This document shows, in pieces, positions 44,897-52,429 of a stretch of DNA of 64,000 nt; position 1 is the stretch's first letter, and every line of letters starts with the position of its first letter. Origin of the DNA: Chitinophaga sancti (GTDB taxonomy: Bacteria > Bacteroidota > Bacteroidia > Chitinophagales > Chitinophagaceae); assembly GCF_034424315.1 (NCBI RefSeq), contig NZ_CP139972.1, forward strand, positions 8,130,501-8,194,500, read 5' to 3'. The notes under the pieces were generated by a model. That model did no database searches, was not told the DNA's origin, and saw only the letters and a list, made by a program, of their open reading frames with translations. Position numbers and translations under genes: made by a program.

Positions 44897-45708
44897 TGAA
44901 TAAGCTATTATTTTTACTGTTAGCAATGGCTCCGGTAGATCATATTATCAAAGACTTCTATCATCATCACCAGTATATACTGGTGGCAGCGCATCGTGCG
45001 GATCACGGGGTGTACGCGGAGAATTCCCTGCCCGCTATCCAAACGGCTATTGACAAGGGGATTGATATCATCGAAATAGATGTTCGGGAAACAAAGGACG
45101 GGGTATTGGTGTTGATGCATGATGAAGGCATTGATAAGAAAACAGACGGACATGGGAAAGTAGCGGATATGACATTCTCTGAGCTACAGGCCCTGCATTT
45201 AAAAAGAGAGGGTGTGGTGACAAAGGAACGCATTCCTTCTTTCCGGCAGGCATTGGAAATGGCAAGGGGAAAAATCATGATCGATATAGATTTCAAAGCA
45301 GATACAAAGAGTGCGATGCTTGCTACCTGCAAAATGGTAAAGGACATGGGCATGGAAAAGCAGGTATTGTTCTTTGTATACGATTATAAGGATGCAGATC
45401 TTGTGCGGGCAATAGACCCTGATATACCCGTGATGCCAAGGGTGCACAATGCAGCGGAGACAATGGCAGTGGTAAAACAGGGCCGATATCCTATCTTGCA
45501 TGGAGATGATGGTTGTTATACAGATAGCCTGATGCAGGTAGTACGTAAAGCTAACATGAGAGTGTGGATGAATGCGCTGGGAGACTACGATGACCTGGGT
45601 GAGCAGGGATTTGATTCGCTGTTGCAGAAGAAACAGATCAATGTGATTCAGACAGACAAACCGGAAGAACTGCTGGCTTATTTACGGAAAAAGGGATTAC
45701 ACAGATAA
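44896..45708 (+). CDS. Glycerophosphodiester phosphodiesterase 2
   Basis: The 270-residue protein has AAHRADHGVYAENSLPAI (about residues 32-49), IIEIDVRETKDGVLVLMHDE (E-x-D and His, about 58-77) and the complete KKTDGHGKVADMTFSELQ segment absent from the first paralogue. KIMIDIDFKAD supplies a further metal or base residue. The HRG motif is HRA, a common variant. A hydrophobic N-terminus without a clear cleavage site suggests export or anchoring. Tandem duplication with divergence suggests two substrate ranges. Confidence 0.9.
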   Translation: MNKLLFLLLAMAPVDHIIKDFYHHHQYILVAAHRADHGVYAENSLPAIQTAIDKGIDIIEIDVRETKDGVLVLMHDEGIDKKTDGHGKVADMTFSELQALHLKREGVVTKERIPSFRQALEMARGKIMIDIDFKADTKSAMLATCKMVKDMGMEKQVLFFVYDYKDADLVRAIDPDIPVMPRVHNAAETMAVVKQGRYPILHGDDGCYTDSLMQVVRKANMRVWMNALGDYDDLGEQGFDSLLQKKQINVIQTDKPEELLAYLRKKGLHR

Positions 45709-45734
45709 AGTTAACATAAAAATCATATAGTAAT

Positions 45735-47297
45735 ATGAAGCAGGGATGGTGGCTACTTTGTTTATTATTCTTTTCGTTTTTAACCGTACACGCGCAGAGC
45801 AGTGATGGGGATGAAGATCCGATCACGGTGATCCGTGGCCCGTATCTGCAGGTGGGTTCTCCAACCGGGATGACGATTCGCTGGCGTACGAATGTGGCTA
45901 CGCGTAGCCGGGTACGTTTTGGTACGATGGTGAATAAATGGGATCTGCAGAAAGACGATTCAACGATAACGACTGAGCATATTGTACGAATAACAGGGTT
46001 AAAGCCTCACACGCGTTATTATTATACAGTCGGCACCTTTGCAGATACCCTGCAGGGAGATGCCAATAACTACTTTTACACCTTGCCTGAAGTGGGTAGT
46101 AAGAACCTGATCAGGGTAGGTGCTTTTGGGGATTGTGGGAACAACTCAGCGAACCAGCGAAATGTAAAACAGTCTATGCTGAATTACCTTGGCAGCAATT
46201 ATATGGATGCCTGGATCCTGCTGGGTGATAATGCGTATGGAAGTGGCACGGATCAGGAGTTCCAGACCAAGTTCTTCAACGTGTATAAGGATGATTTGCT
46301 AAAGCAGCATCCAATGTATCCCACACCTGGTAACCATGATTATAACGACCATGATTTTCCGGGTGCGGTAGAAGTAGCGGTACGTACACACAAGACTGCT
46401 TACTATCAGAATTTCTCTATGCCGACAGAGGCAGAAGATGGTGGGGTACCTTCTCATACACAGGCTTTCTTTTCATTTGATATTGGCAATGTTCATTTTA
46501 TTTCACTGGATAGTTATGGTAAGGAAGCGGAGCAATATAAATTGTATGATACCCTGGGGCCACAGGTAGAATGGGTAAAGCGCGACCTGGCCGCAAATAA
46601 GAATAAGCAGTGGGTGGTAGCTTACTGGCATCATCCGCCATATACCATGGGTTCTCATAATTCTGATGAGGCAGAGGATCTGATCAGCATCCGTGAGAAT
46701 TTTATCCGGATCCTGGAACGGAATGGGGTCGATCTGATCTTGTGTGGACATAGTCATGATTATGAGCGTTCCCGTTTGATGAAAGGACATTATGGTATGA
46801 TGGATTCATTTGATCCTGCAGTGCATAACCTGAGCCGTTCTTCAGGGTTGTATGATGGGAGTGAGAATAGTTGTCCGTATGTAAAGGATTCACTGAATGC
46901 GGGTACTGTATACGTTGTAAGTGGTTCTGCGGGCAAGCTCGGTGGCCGGCAAACGACCTATCCGCACAAGGCCATGCAGTATGCTAATGATATGAATGGT
47001 GGTGCCTCATTGCTGGAGATTGAAAACAATCGCCTGGACCTGAAATGGATTTGTGCGGATGGTGTGATCAGGGATCGTTTCACGATGATGAAGGACGTGA
47101 ACAAGCAGCATGTGATGAGGGCAAAGGCAGGGCAGGCGCTGACATTAACGGCATCATTTGTTGGTAATTATAAATGGAGTGAGCAGCATCAGACTTCAAA
47201 GTCCATTACAGTAAAGCCTGCAAAAGGCACGAAGACTTATACGGTAGAGGATAAGGAAGGGTGTATAAAAGATACATTTACAATTACTGCGCGATGA
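45735..47297 (+). CDS. Purple-acid-phosphatase-like metallophosphoesterase
   Basis: The 520-residue exported protein (signal peptide ending VHAQ) has an N-terminal FN3-like domain (about 33-120; ITVIRGPYLQVGSPTGMTIR). The calcineurin-like catalytic domain has GAFGDCG, LLGDNAYGSG, PTPGNHDYND, YWHHPPYT and LCGHSHDYERS, which provide all expected metal-ligand motifs. Such enzymes release phosphate from monoesters or, in some, diesters. Its C-terminal 60 residues form a small extra sandwich (KPAKGTKTYTVED). Together with the two diesterases it would take phosphodiesters to free phosphate. Confidence 0.92.
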   Translation: MKQGWWLLCLLFFSFLTVHAQSSDGDEDPITVIRGPYLQVGSPTGMTIRWRTNVATRSRVRFGTMVNKWDLQKDDSTITTEHIVRITGLKPHTRYYYTVGTFADTLQGDANNYFYTLPEVGSKNLIRVGAFGDCGNNSANQRNVKQSMLNYLGSNYMDAWILLGDNAYGSGTDQEFQTKFFNVYKDDLLKQHPMYPTPGNHDYNDHDFPGAVEVAVRTHKTAYYQNFSMPTEAEDGGVPSHTQAFFSFDIGNVHFISLDSYGKEAEQYKLYDTLGPQVEWVKRDLAANKNKQWVVAYWHHPPYTMGSHNSDEAEDLISIRENFIRILERNGVDLILCGHSHDYERSRLMKGHYGMMDSFDPAVHNLSRSSGLYDGSENSCPYVKDSLNAGTVYVVSGSAGKLGGRQTTYPHKAMQYANDMNGGASLLEIENNRLDLKWICADGVIRDRFTMMKDVNKQHVMRAKAGQALTLTASFVGNYKWSEQHQTSKSITVKPAKGTKTYTVEDKEGCIKDTFTITAR

Positions 47298-49018
47298 AGA
47301 AGATAAAGGTGCTGACAGCTTTGTGTTTGTTATTGTGCCTGGGGATAGTAGGCGAAGCACCGAAAGGATACCCGGAGCAAACGATCAGGTATTTTAAAGC
47401 GCAGCAGGCTGTGTTTGCGTTAACTACAAAGGCATTGCAGCTGGCGGTTTCGAAATATGATGTGAAGGAAGAGGGTACTGTAGAGCAGGCGAAACAGGCA
47501 TTGAAGGAATGCCGGCTTGCGTATAAGCGCATTTCGTTTTTCATGGAATATTTTTTTGTGAGTGAGGCTTATGTGTTCAATACACCGGCAAAGTATGAGG
47601 TGGAAGAACCTTATATAGAATATGAGGAGCCGGTGGGATTTCAGCAGATAGAAGCTTTATTATTTAGTCATGCATCTAAAAAAGAATTGATGCAGCAGGC
47701 AGACATCGTCGCAGAAACGGCGGCAGGTCTGCCTGCTTTGTTATATAATTTCAAGGCAACGGATGCGCAGGTAATGGAGAGCATCCAGTTGGAACTGATC
47801 CGGATTCAGAGTTTGTATATTACGGGTTATGATGCGCCTTCATTACAGTGTGGGATCCCGGAGGCAGCTGCAGCGATGGATGCATTGAGCAATGTAGTGG
47901 GTATAGATAGTATTCGTACCGCGATGACGAAGGCTTATGCTTATTTAGCAGCTCATCCTGATTACAACAGTTTTGATCGTTTGACCTTTATTACTGATTA
48001 TACTATGCCGATACAAGCGATGTTGGCGAAACAGGCCGCAACGCATACGGTAAGGGCATTGAATACAACGGCGATCTTTGGTTCGCGTGATCCCTTTAAG
48101 AAAGAGACCTTTACACAGGGCGCGGACATTACAGTGGATGGGATGGGCGATGTATTGCGGAATGGAGATAATAGCGCGCCGAAGATAGGTTATGATACAG
48201 CTTTGGGGCGTCGTTTATTTTCCGAGAAGAAATTATCTGGAAACAGGCAGCGCAGTTGTGCCACCTGTCATTTACCGGAAAAGCATTTTACAGATGGAAT
48301 GCCGCAGAATGCATCTTTAACAGGCGGGTTTTTACCCAGGCATACACCTTCCTTATTATATTCCACCTATCAGTATGCACAGTTCTGGGATGGCCGTGCA
48401 AAGAGCCTGGAAGAGCAGATAGACGCGGTGCTGCATAGCCCTACGGAGATGGGGGGCACGGATGATAGTATCGTAGCACGAATGAAGATGCCGAAGGCAG
48501 AGATCATCAGGGCACTGGCTGCTTACATACGTACTTTAACTCCTTTTAATGCGCCTTTTGATCATTATTTAGCCGGCGACAGATCAGCTATGAGTGCGCA
48601 GCAAAAGCATGGCTTTAATATTTTTATGGGCAAGGCCCGTTGTGGCAGTTGTCATTTTGCGCCATTGTTCAATGGTTTAACACCTCCATTGTTTAACCGG
48701 ACAGAATTTGAAATATTAGGAGTACCCCTGAACAGTGATCTGCAACACCCGGTAGCAGATACTGACAGGGGCAGGATTGCGGTGTTTCCCCTTACCTTTT
48801 ATGAAGGTGCGTTCAAGACCCCAACAGTCAGAAATGCGGCTGCGACAGCGCCTTATATGCATCATGGCAATTTTAGTACCATGCAACAGGTGATTGACTT
48901 TTACAATCAGGGTGGTGTTTCACCCGTTATGCACCAGACATTATCATCAGATACATTAGGATTGAGTAAGGCGGAGCAGCAGGCGCTAATATCCTTTTTA
49001 GACGCTTTGGTGGATTGA
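47294..49018 (+). CDS. Imelysin-like / di-haem cytochrome c peroxidase fusion
   Basis: The ATG at 47294 overlaps the preceding stop (ATGA) and gives MKKIKVLTALCLLLCLGIVG; upstream in-frame starts lack a signal peptide. Residues about 25-240 are helical and resemble imelysin/EfeO-like proteins (EPVGFQQIEALLFS). The rest is a MauG/CCP-type peroxidase with two CxxCH haem sites: CATCH (about 322) and CGSCH (about 450), plus HTPSLLYSTYQYAQFWDGRA and the final MHHGNFSTMQQVIDFYNQGG. Such proteins reduce peroxides or oxidise a surface partner in the periplasm. Its place at the end of a phosphoesterase operon is unusual. Confidence 0.88.
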   Translation: MKKIKVLTALCLLLCLGIVGEAPKGYPEQTIRYFKAQQAVFALTTKALQLAVSKYDVKEEGTVEQAKQALKECRLAYKRISFFMEYFFVSEAYVFNTPAKYEVEEPYIEYEEPVGFQQIEALLFSHASKKELMQQADIVAETAAGLPALLYNFKATDAQVMESIQLELIRIQSLYITGYDAPSLQCGIPEAAAAMDALSNVVGIDSIRTAMTKAYAYLAAHPDYNSFDRLTFITDYTMPIQAMLAKQAATHTVRALNTTAIFGSRDPFKKETFTQGADITVDGMGDVLRNGDNSAPKIGYDTALGRRLFSEKKLSGNRQRSCATCHLPEKHFTDGMPQNASLTGGFLPRHTPSLLYSTYQYAQFWDGRAKSLEEQIDAVLHSPTEMGGTDDSIVARMKMPKAEIIRALAAYIRTLTPFNAPFDHYLAGDRSAMSAQQKHGFNIFMGKARCGSCHFAPLFNGLTPPLFNRTEFEILGVPLNSDLQHPVADTDRGRIAVFPLTFYEGAFKTPTVRNAAATAPYMHHGNFSTMQQVIDFYNQGGVSPVMHQTLSSDTLGLSKAEQQALISFLDALVD

Positions 49019-49029
49019 TGTCAGGCTTT

Positions 49030-50103
49030 TTAATGTAAAAGGATCTTCTCTCTCCATCTTAAAAAAGGTTTTTCAATTAATAACCTCATTAGCCATGCAG
49101 CTGTGAGGCAGGTGAGTGTGCAAATGACAAACATGATCGTACTGTTTTTATCGATTCCCCATTGCGAGACTATTTTCTGGGTCACGTTAATGACTATCTT
49201 ATGGCTCAGGTAGAGGGCATAGGAGAGTGCTGCCAATGAGCGGGTGAGCACATTACCATGTTTATATAAGAAGCAGGCAGGACTTGCGGCGGCGGCTACG
49301 ATACAGCCATAACCGATGGCTATCAATGGGAAACCGAAAATACTTTCATTGAACAGGTTTTCATCCTCGCATAAGATGTAAGCCCCTGCAAGTACCAGGA
49401 GCCCTGCTATGAGCAATGGGGTACTGTATTTGTAGAGTCTTTCTTTAATGGCTGCGAGACTGATGCCAACGAGCAAGCCATCCAGGCGGCTGAAAGTGGG
49501 GTAATAGATCCACTTGTACCATACCATCCAGGTATCCGTTGTGGCGGGTAGGTAAAAGTTCATCCAGCAATAGAGGCGAACGCCGAAACCTGCAAGGAAG
49601 AGGGAGCCAATGAACCATGGCGCGATTTTGCTGAGGTGATAGGTTCTGAAAAAGATAATTAAGATAGGTAAGACCAGGTAGAACTGTTCTTCAATACACA
49701 AAGACCAGGCATGGGAGAAAGCGCCGGTGTTTTTGAGATCGAGGCCCATGTTCTGGGTGAAGGTCAGGAATTTCCAGAGTGGGGGCAGGGTATCACGTTC
49801 CCGCAGGTACGGAAACAGGAAGTACAGTGCTACAATGAAGAAATAGGCGGGAAAGATGCGGAAGACCCTTTTGGTATAGAAGGTCTTTAGGGAAATGGAC
49901 TCTTCGCTGAATAGTTGGCCGGCGATGAGGAAGCCACTGAGTACGAAGAAGAGGTCTACGCCTGTCCAGCCAAAACTACCGATGGTGGAAATCCAGTTGG
50001 GATGACTGAATACGTTGTAATGGAACAGGAAGACGAAAGTGATGGCAAATGCGCGAAGATGGTCAAGCCCGTGGAGCTTGCGGGTGATTGGAGGGTGTTG
50101 CAT
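49030..50103 (-). CDS. Acyltransferase family 3 membrane protein
   Basis: I placed the start at 50103 (MQHPPITRKLHGLDHLRAFA), since the open frame further upstream has no membrane-protein character. The 357-residue protein has about ten membrane segments. LHGLDHLRAFAITFVFLFHY (about 10-29) and GWTGVDLFFVLSGFLIAG (about 40-57) are the acyltransferase-3 signature with the conserved His and Arg. AWSLCIEEQFYLVLPIL is the internal conserved block. Such enzymes O-acylate surface sugars or lipids. It is convergent with the peroxidase gene with only 11 bp between stops. Confidence 0.93.
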   Translation of the reverse strand: MQHPPITRKLHGLDHLRAFAITFVFLFHYNVFSHPNWISTIGSFGWTGVDLFFVLSGFLIAGQLFSEESISLKTFYTKRVFRIFPAYFFIVALYFLFPYLRERDTLPPLWKFLTFTQNMGLDLKNTGAFSHAWSLCIEEQFYLVLPILIIFFRTYHLSKIAPWFIGSLFLAGFGVRLYCWMNFYLPATTDTWMVWYKWIYYPTFSRLDGLLVGISLAAIKERLYKYSTPLLIAGLLVLAGAYILCEDENLFNESIFGFPLIAIGYGCIVAAAASPACFLYKHGNVLTRSLAALSYALYLSHKIVINVTQKIVSQWGIDKNSTIMFVICTLTCLTAAWLMRLLIEKPFLRWREKILLH

Positions 50104-50487
50104 AGTATGTAAAAGGAAAGAAGCGCAAAATAGTTTTTTTTGAATAGGATACAATAGGCAGGCTTGTATTTTTTTTATGACATATTTTAATTTGCATCTT
50201 CTTTGTGTTAGGTTGAAAGGTCTGATGGATTTTATGAGAAGACTTGTTTGTCCTGGTGCCCGGTGTTTTTGCTGGCAAAACCATATTAATGATTTACGCT
50301 GATGTGTATTCTGATTCAGCACAAGTGAGGAAGGCTTTGCAATTGAAAGAAGGGCGTGTACGAAGCTGCGTAACGGTTATGCGTCATTAGTGAGTAATGG
50401 GGAACCTGTGAAACTGAAGTTGCGGCAAGATTGAATTTGTTATTGATCGCCTTTCCTGGCGCTGATTTTTTATTTATATTCATATTG
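50104..50487. other. Divergent intergenic region
   Basis: This 384-bp region separates the acyltransferase from the DNA glycosylase. A minus-strand frame stays open to about 50322 but has no family-like sequence. AT-rich runs near 50130-50200 probably hold the acyltransferase promoter. No RNA gene or repeat was recognised. Confidence 0.5.
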
Positions 50488-51084
50488 ATGAAAAAACTGA
50501 CTGCGAAATTTTATGACAGGCCTGATGTACTGGTAATAGCGCGTGAATTATTGGGTAAGGTGATTGTGACCAGGTTTGATGGGGTATTGACAACGGCGAG
50601 AATCGTGGAGACAGAGGCATATAGAGGTGTGGTGGATAAGGCCAGCCATGCGTATGGCGGGCGGCGTACGAACCGCACAGAGGTGATGTTTGGCACGGCG
50701 GGAAATGCGTATGTGTACCTGTGTTATGGCATTCACTACCTGTTTAATATAGTGACGAATAAGGCGGATATTCCGGAGGCGGTGTTGATCAGGGCAGCGG
50801 AGCCGCTGGAGGGGATTTCAACGATGTTGAAAAGGACGGGGAAAGCGAAGGCGGATTTTACATTAACGCGTGGCCCGGGCAATGTGAGTAAGGCTTTGGG
50901 GATTGACAAGGTGCATACGGGCTATAGTTTGTATTCGAAGGAGTTTTACCTGGCGGATGATGGGTATGTGGTAGAAAAGGTGGTAGCAACGCCCCGCATA
51001 GGGGTAGATTATGCCGGGGCGGATGCGTTGTTGGATTACCGGTTTTATGTGGAGGGGAGTAAGTATGTGAGTGGGAAGCGTTAG
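50488..51084 (+). CDS. DNA-3-methyladenine glycosylase (AAG/MPG type)
   Basis: The ATG at 50488 (MKKLTAKFYDRPDVLVIARE) fits the family start; the longer frame adds 19 residues. The 198-residue protein has ELLGKVIV, ARIVETEAYRGVVDKASHAY (catalytic Glu in VETEAY, about residue 43), RTNRTEVMFGTAGNAYVYLC and YGIHYLFNIV, then RGPGNVSKALGI. These are the substrate-pocket motifs of alkyladenine glycosylases, which excise alkylated and deaminated purines from DNA. It overlaps the convergent Thg1-like gene by 4 bp at its 3' end. Confidence 0.93.
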   Translation: MKKLTAKFYDRPDVLVIARELLGKVIVTRFDGVLTTARIVETEAYRGVVDKASHAYGGRRTNRTEVMFGTAGNAYVYLCYGIHYLFNIVTNKADIPEAVLIRAAEPLEGISTMLKRTGKAKADFTLTRGPGNVSKALGIDKVHTGYSLYSKEFYLADDGYVVEKVVATPRIGVDYAGADALLDYRFYVEGSKYVSGKR

Positions 51085-51848
51085 TATCCCTGGTTGTTTA
51101 ATAGTTTTTCTATGAACCCGTTATACTCTTCTCTCATGGGTAGCTGATCATTTACAATCAATGTTCTTCGCTGCACTGTCATGGTTTTGCCGGTAACAGG
51201 GTTCATCCCTTCTTTTTCAGTCTTTCCCCAATAGATACCTATTCCTCTTTTTTGCCAGTCGGGCAGCTCATTGAAGTTAATGCCATGTGTGAAAAGCAAT
51301 TCATTCTTTTCGGCGGTAGATAAATGATTGATCACCTTTGTTGCTTCGTTGGCGGTTTTCCCGGTTTTTCTCAGTATCCAGTAGCAGTGGGCACTGAGTG
51401 CATTGCGATGGGCGTCTTCATTCCTCCAGCGAAAATAATCCTGCACCAGTTGGGCATTGGGTAATTCACAGATCCGGCAGTCAAAAGCGGCTACCTGGCC
51501 CAGTTGTAAAGAAAACTTAGCACTGGCCTCGCCGGCAAGAATAGAGGTGTATTTCCTGATCTTGCGGCCGAAGGCGTTTTCATGGAGGTCGAATAGCAGG
51601 GAAATCTCATCGCTTTCAGTGTAAGCATAGAGGATGTTGAAACCGCATTGCATGAGGTGTTTGACAGTTTCGATCATAATGTCGCGGAAGCGCATGTCGA
51701 AGGGTTTTTCGAAATCATTGAGCTCTTTAGTGAGGCGGGTAAAGCCACGCCCGTCAATGCGTGCGACCATGAAGATGTTGGGGAGAACGATGGTGTCATG
51801 AGCGGTTTCGTATACCCGCATTTTGCTGTCTAGTTCGTCGAATTTCAT
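51081..51848 (-). CDS. Thg1-like 3'-5' tRNA polymerase
   Basis: The 255-residue protein has the Thg1 signature VARIDGRGFTRLTKELNDFE (residues 28-47; Asp32 and Gly33 metal-site residues) and AYTESDEISLLF (Asp80, Glu81), then KIRKYTSILAGEASAKF. Thg1-like proteins add nucleotides to the 5' end of tRNAs in the 3'-5' direction; bacterial members repair 5'-truncated tRNAs rather than adding the His G-1, which bacteria encode. The C-terminal RRTLIVNDQLPMREEYNGFI is also family-typical. The kinase-like gene lies 9 bp upstream and is co-transcribed. Confidence 0.93.
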   Translation of the reverse strand: MKFDELDSKMRVYETAHDTIVLPNIFMVARIDGRGFTRLTKELNDFEKPFDMRFRDIMIETVKHLMQCGFNILYAYTESDEISLLFDLHENAFGRKIRKYTSILAGEASAKFSLQLGQVAAFDCRICELPNAQLVQDYFRWRNEDAHRNALSAHCYWILRKTGKTANEATKVINHLSTAEKNELLFTHGINFNELPDWQKRGIGIYWGKTEKEGMNPVTGKTMTVQRRTLIVNDQLPMREEYNGFIEKLLNNQGY

Positions 51849-51857
51849 GAGAATGAA

Positions 51858-52304
51858 TTAAATTTCGTGTGAGTAGTTTTGAATAGAGTAGCTATTATTT
51901 TCCAGTCTTACATAATAAATAGCATCGAAGCCTTCGATTAGTTCAGGGGTTTCGAACCTGCGCAGGGTGGCTTTGATACCAAATTCCGGGATGAGCGCTT
52001 TGCCATGCCGGGTGTTATTACGTGAAAGGGCGTCCTGTAGTCCTGTTTGGAAATAATAGCATTTAACGGTATAGTGTCTGTGTTTGGCAAGGGCAATATA
52101 TTTCTGTCGTTCGTTACGGGTAGGGTTGGTATTGTCTACCACGAAGGGCATTTGGGTATTGAGGCAGGCGTGCAGGAAAATATCTTCACGATTCCTGGTA
52201 TTCAGCAGGTCAAGGGATATCCTGGCATGTGAATTGAAAAAGTGTTCTTTGTAAAAGGTGGATTTGCCGCTGGCCTGGATGCCGCAAAAGATGATTGCTT
52301 CCAT
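51858..52304 (-). CDS. Polynucleotide-kinase-like P-loop ATPase
   Basis: The ATG at 52304 gives MEAIIFCGIQASGKSTFYKE with the Walker A motif GIQASGKST at residues 8-16. ISLDLLNTRNRE, FVVDNTNPTRNERQKYIALA and the lid-like basic segment follow, as in the T4 polynucleotide-kinase-like family. At 148 residues there is only the kinase fold: no phosphatase or ligase domain. It would phosphorylate a 5' hydroxyl end. Its partner is a Thg1-like polymerase that needs an activated 5' end, so a shared RNA-repair task is plausible. The -7 box lies 6 bp before the ATG. Confidence 0.85.
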   Translation of the reverse strand: MEAIIFCGIQASGKSTFYKEHFFNSHARISLDLLNTRNREDIFLHACLNTQMPFVVDNTNPTRNERQKYIALAKHRHYTVKCYYFQTGLQDALSRNNTRHGKALIPEFGIKATLRRFETPELIEGFDAIYYVRLENNSYSIQNYSHEI

Positions 52305-52310
52305 GGGCGG

Positions 52311-52318
52311 CAAAGATA
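52311..52318 (-). promoter_or_regulatory. -7 box for the kinase-Thg1 operon
   Basis: On the minus strand TATCTTTG matches TAnnTTTG and is separated from the ATG at 52304 by only six bases. A transcript from it would be leaderless or nearly so, which rules out the in-frame TTG at 52313 as the start. Confidence 0.6.
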
Positions 52319-52429
52319 TGGATTAAGAAAGATTGTTTATATTGGGATCTTTGAGGAAATAGAAAATAGCCAACCCTGCCTTTTACTTATTGAGAACTTT
52401 TATACCAAAATCTATAATCTGGTGCCCAT

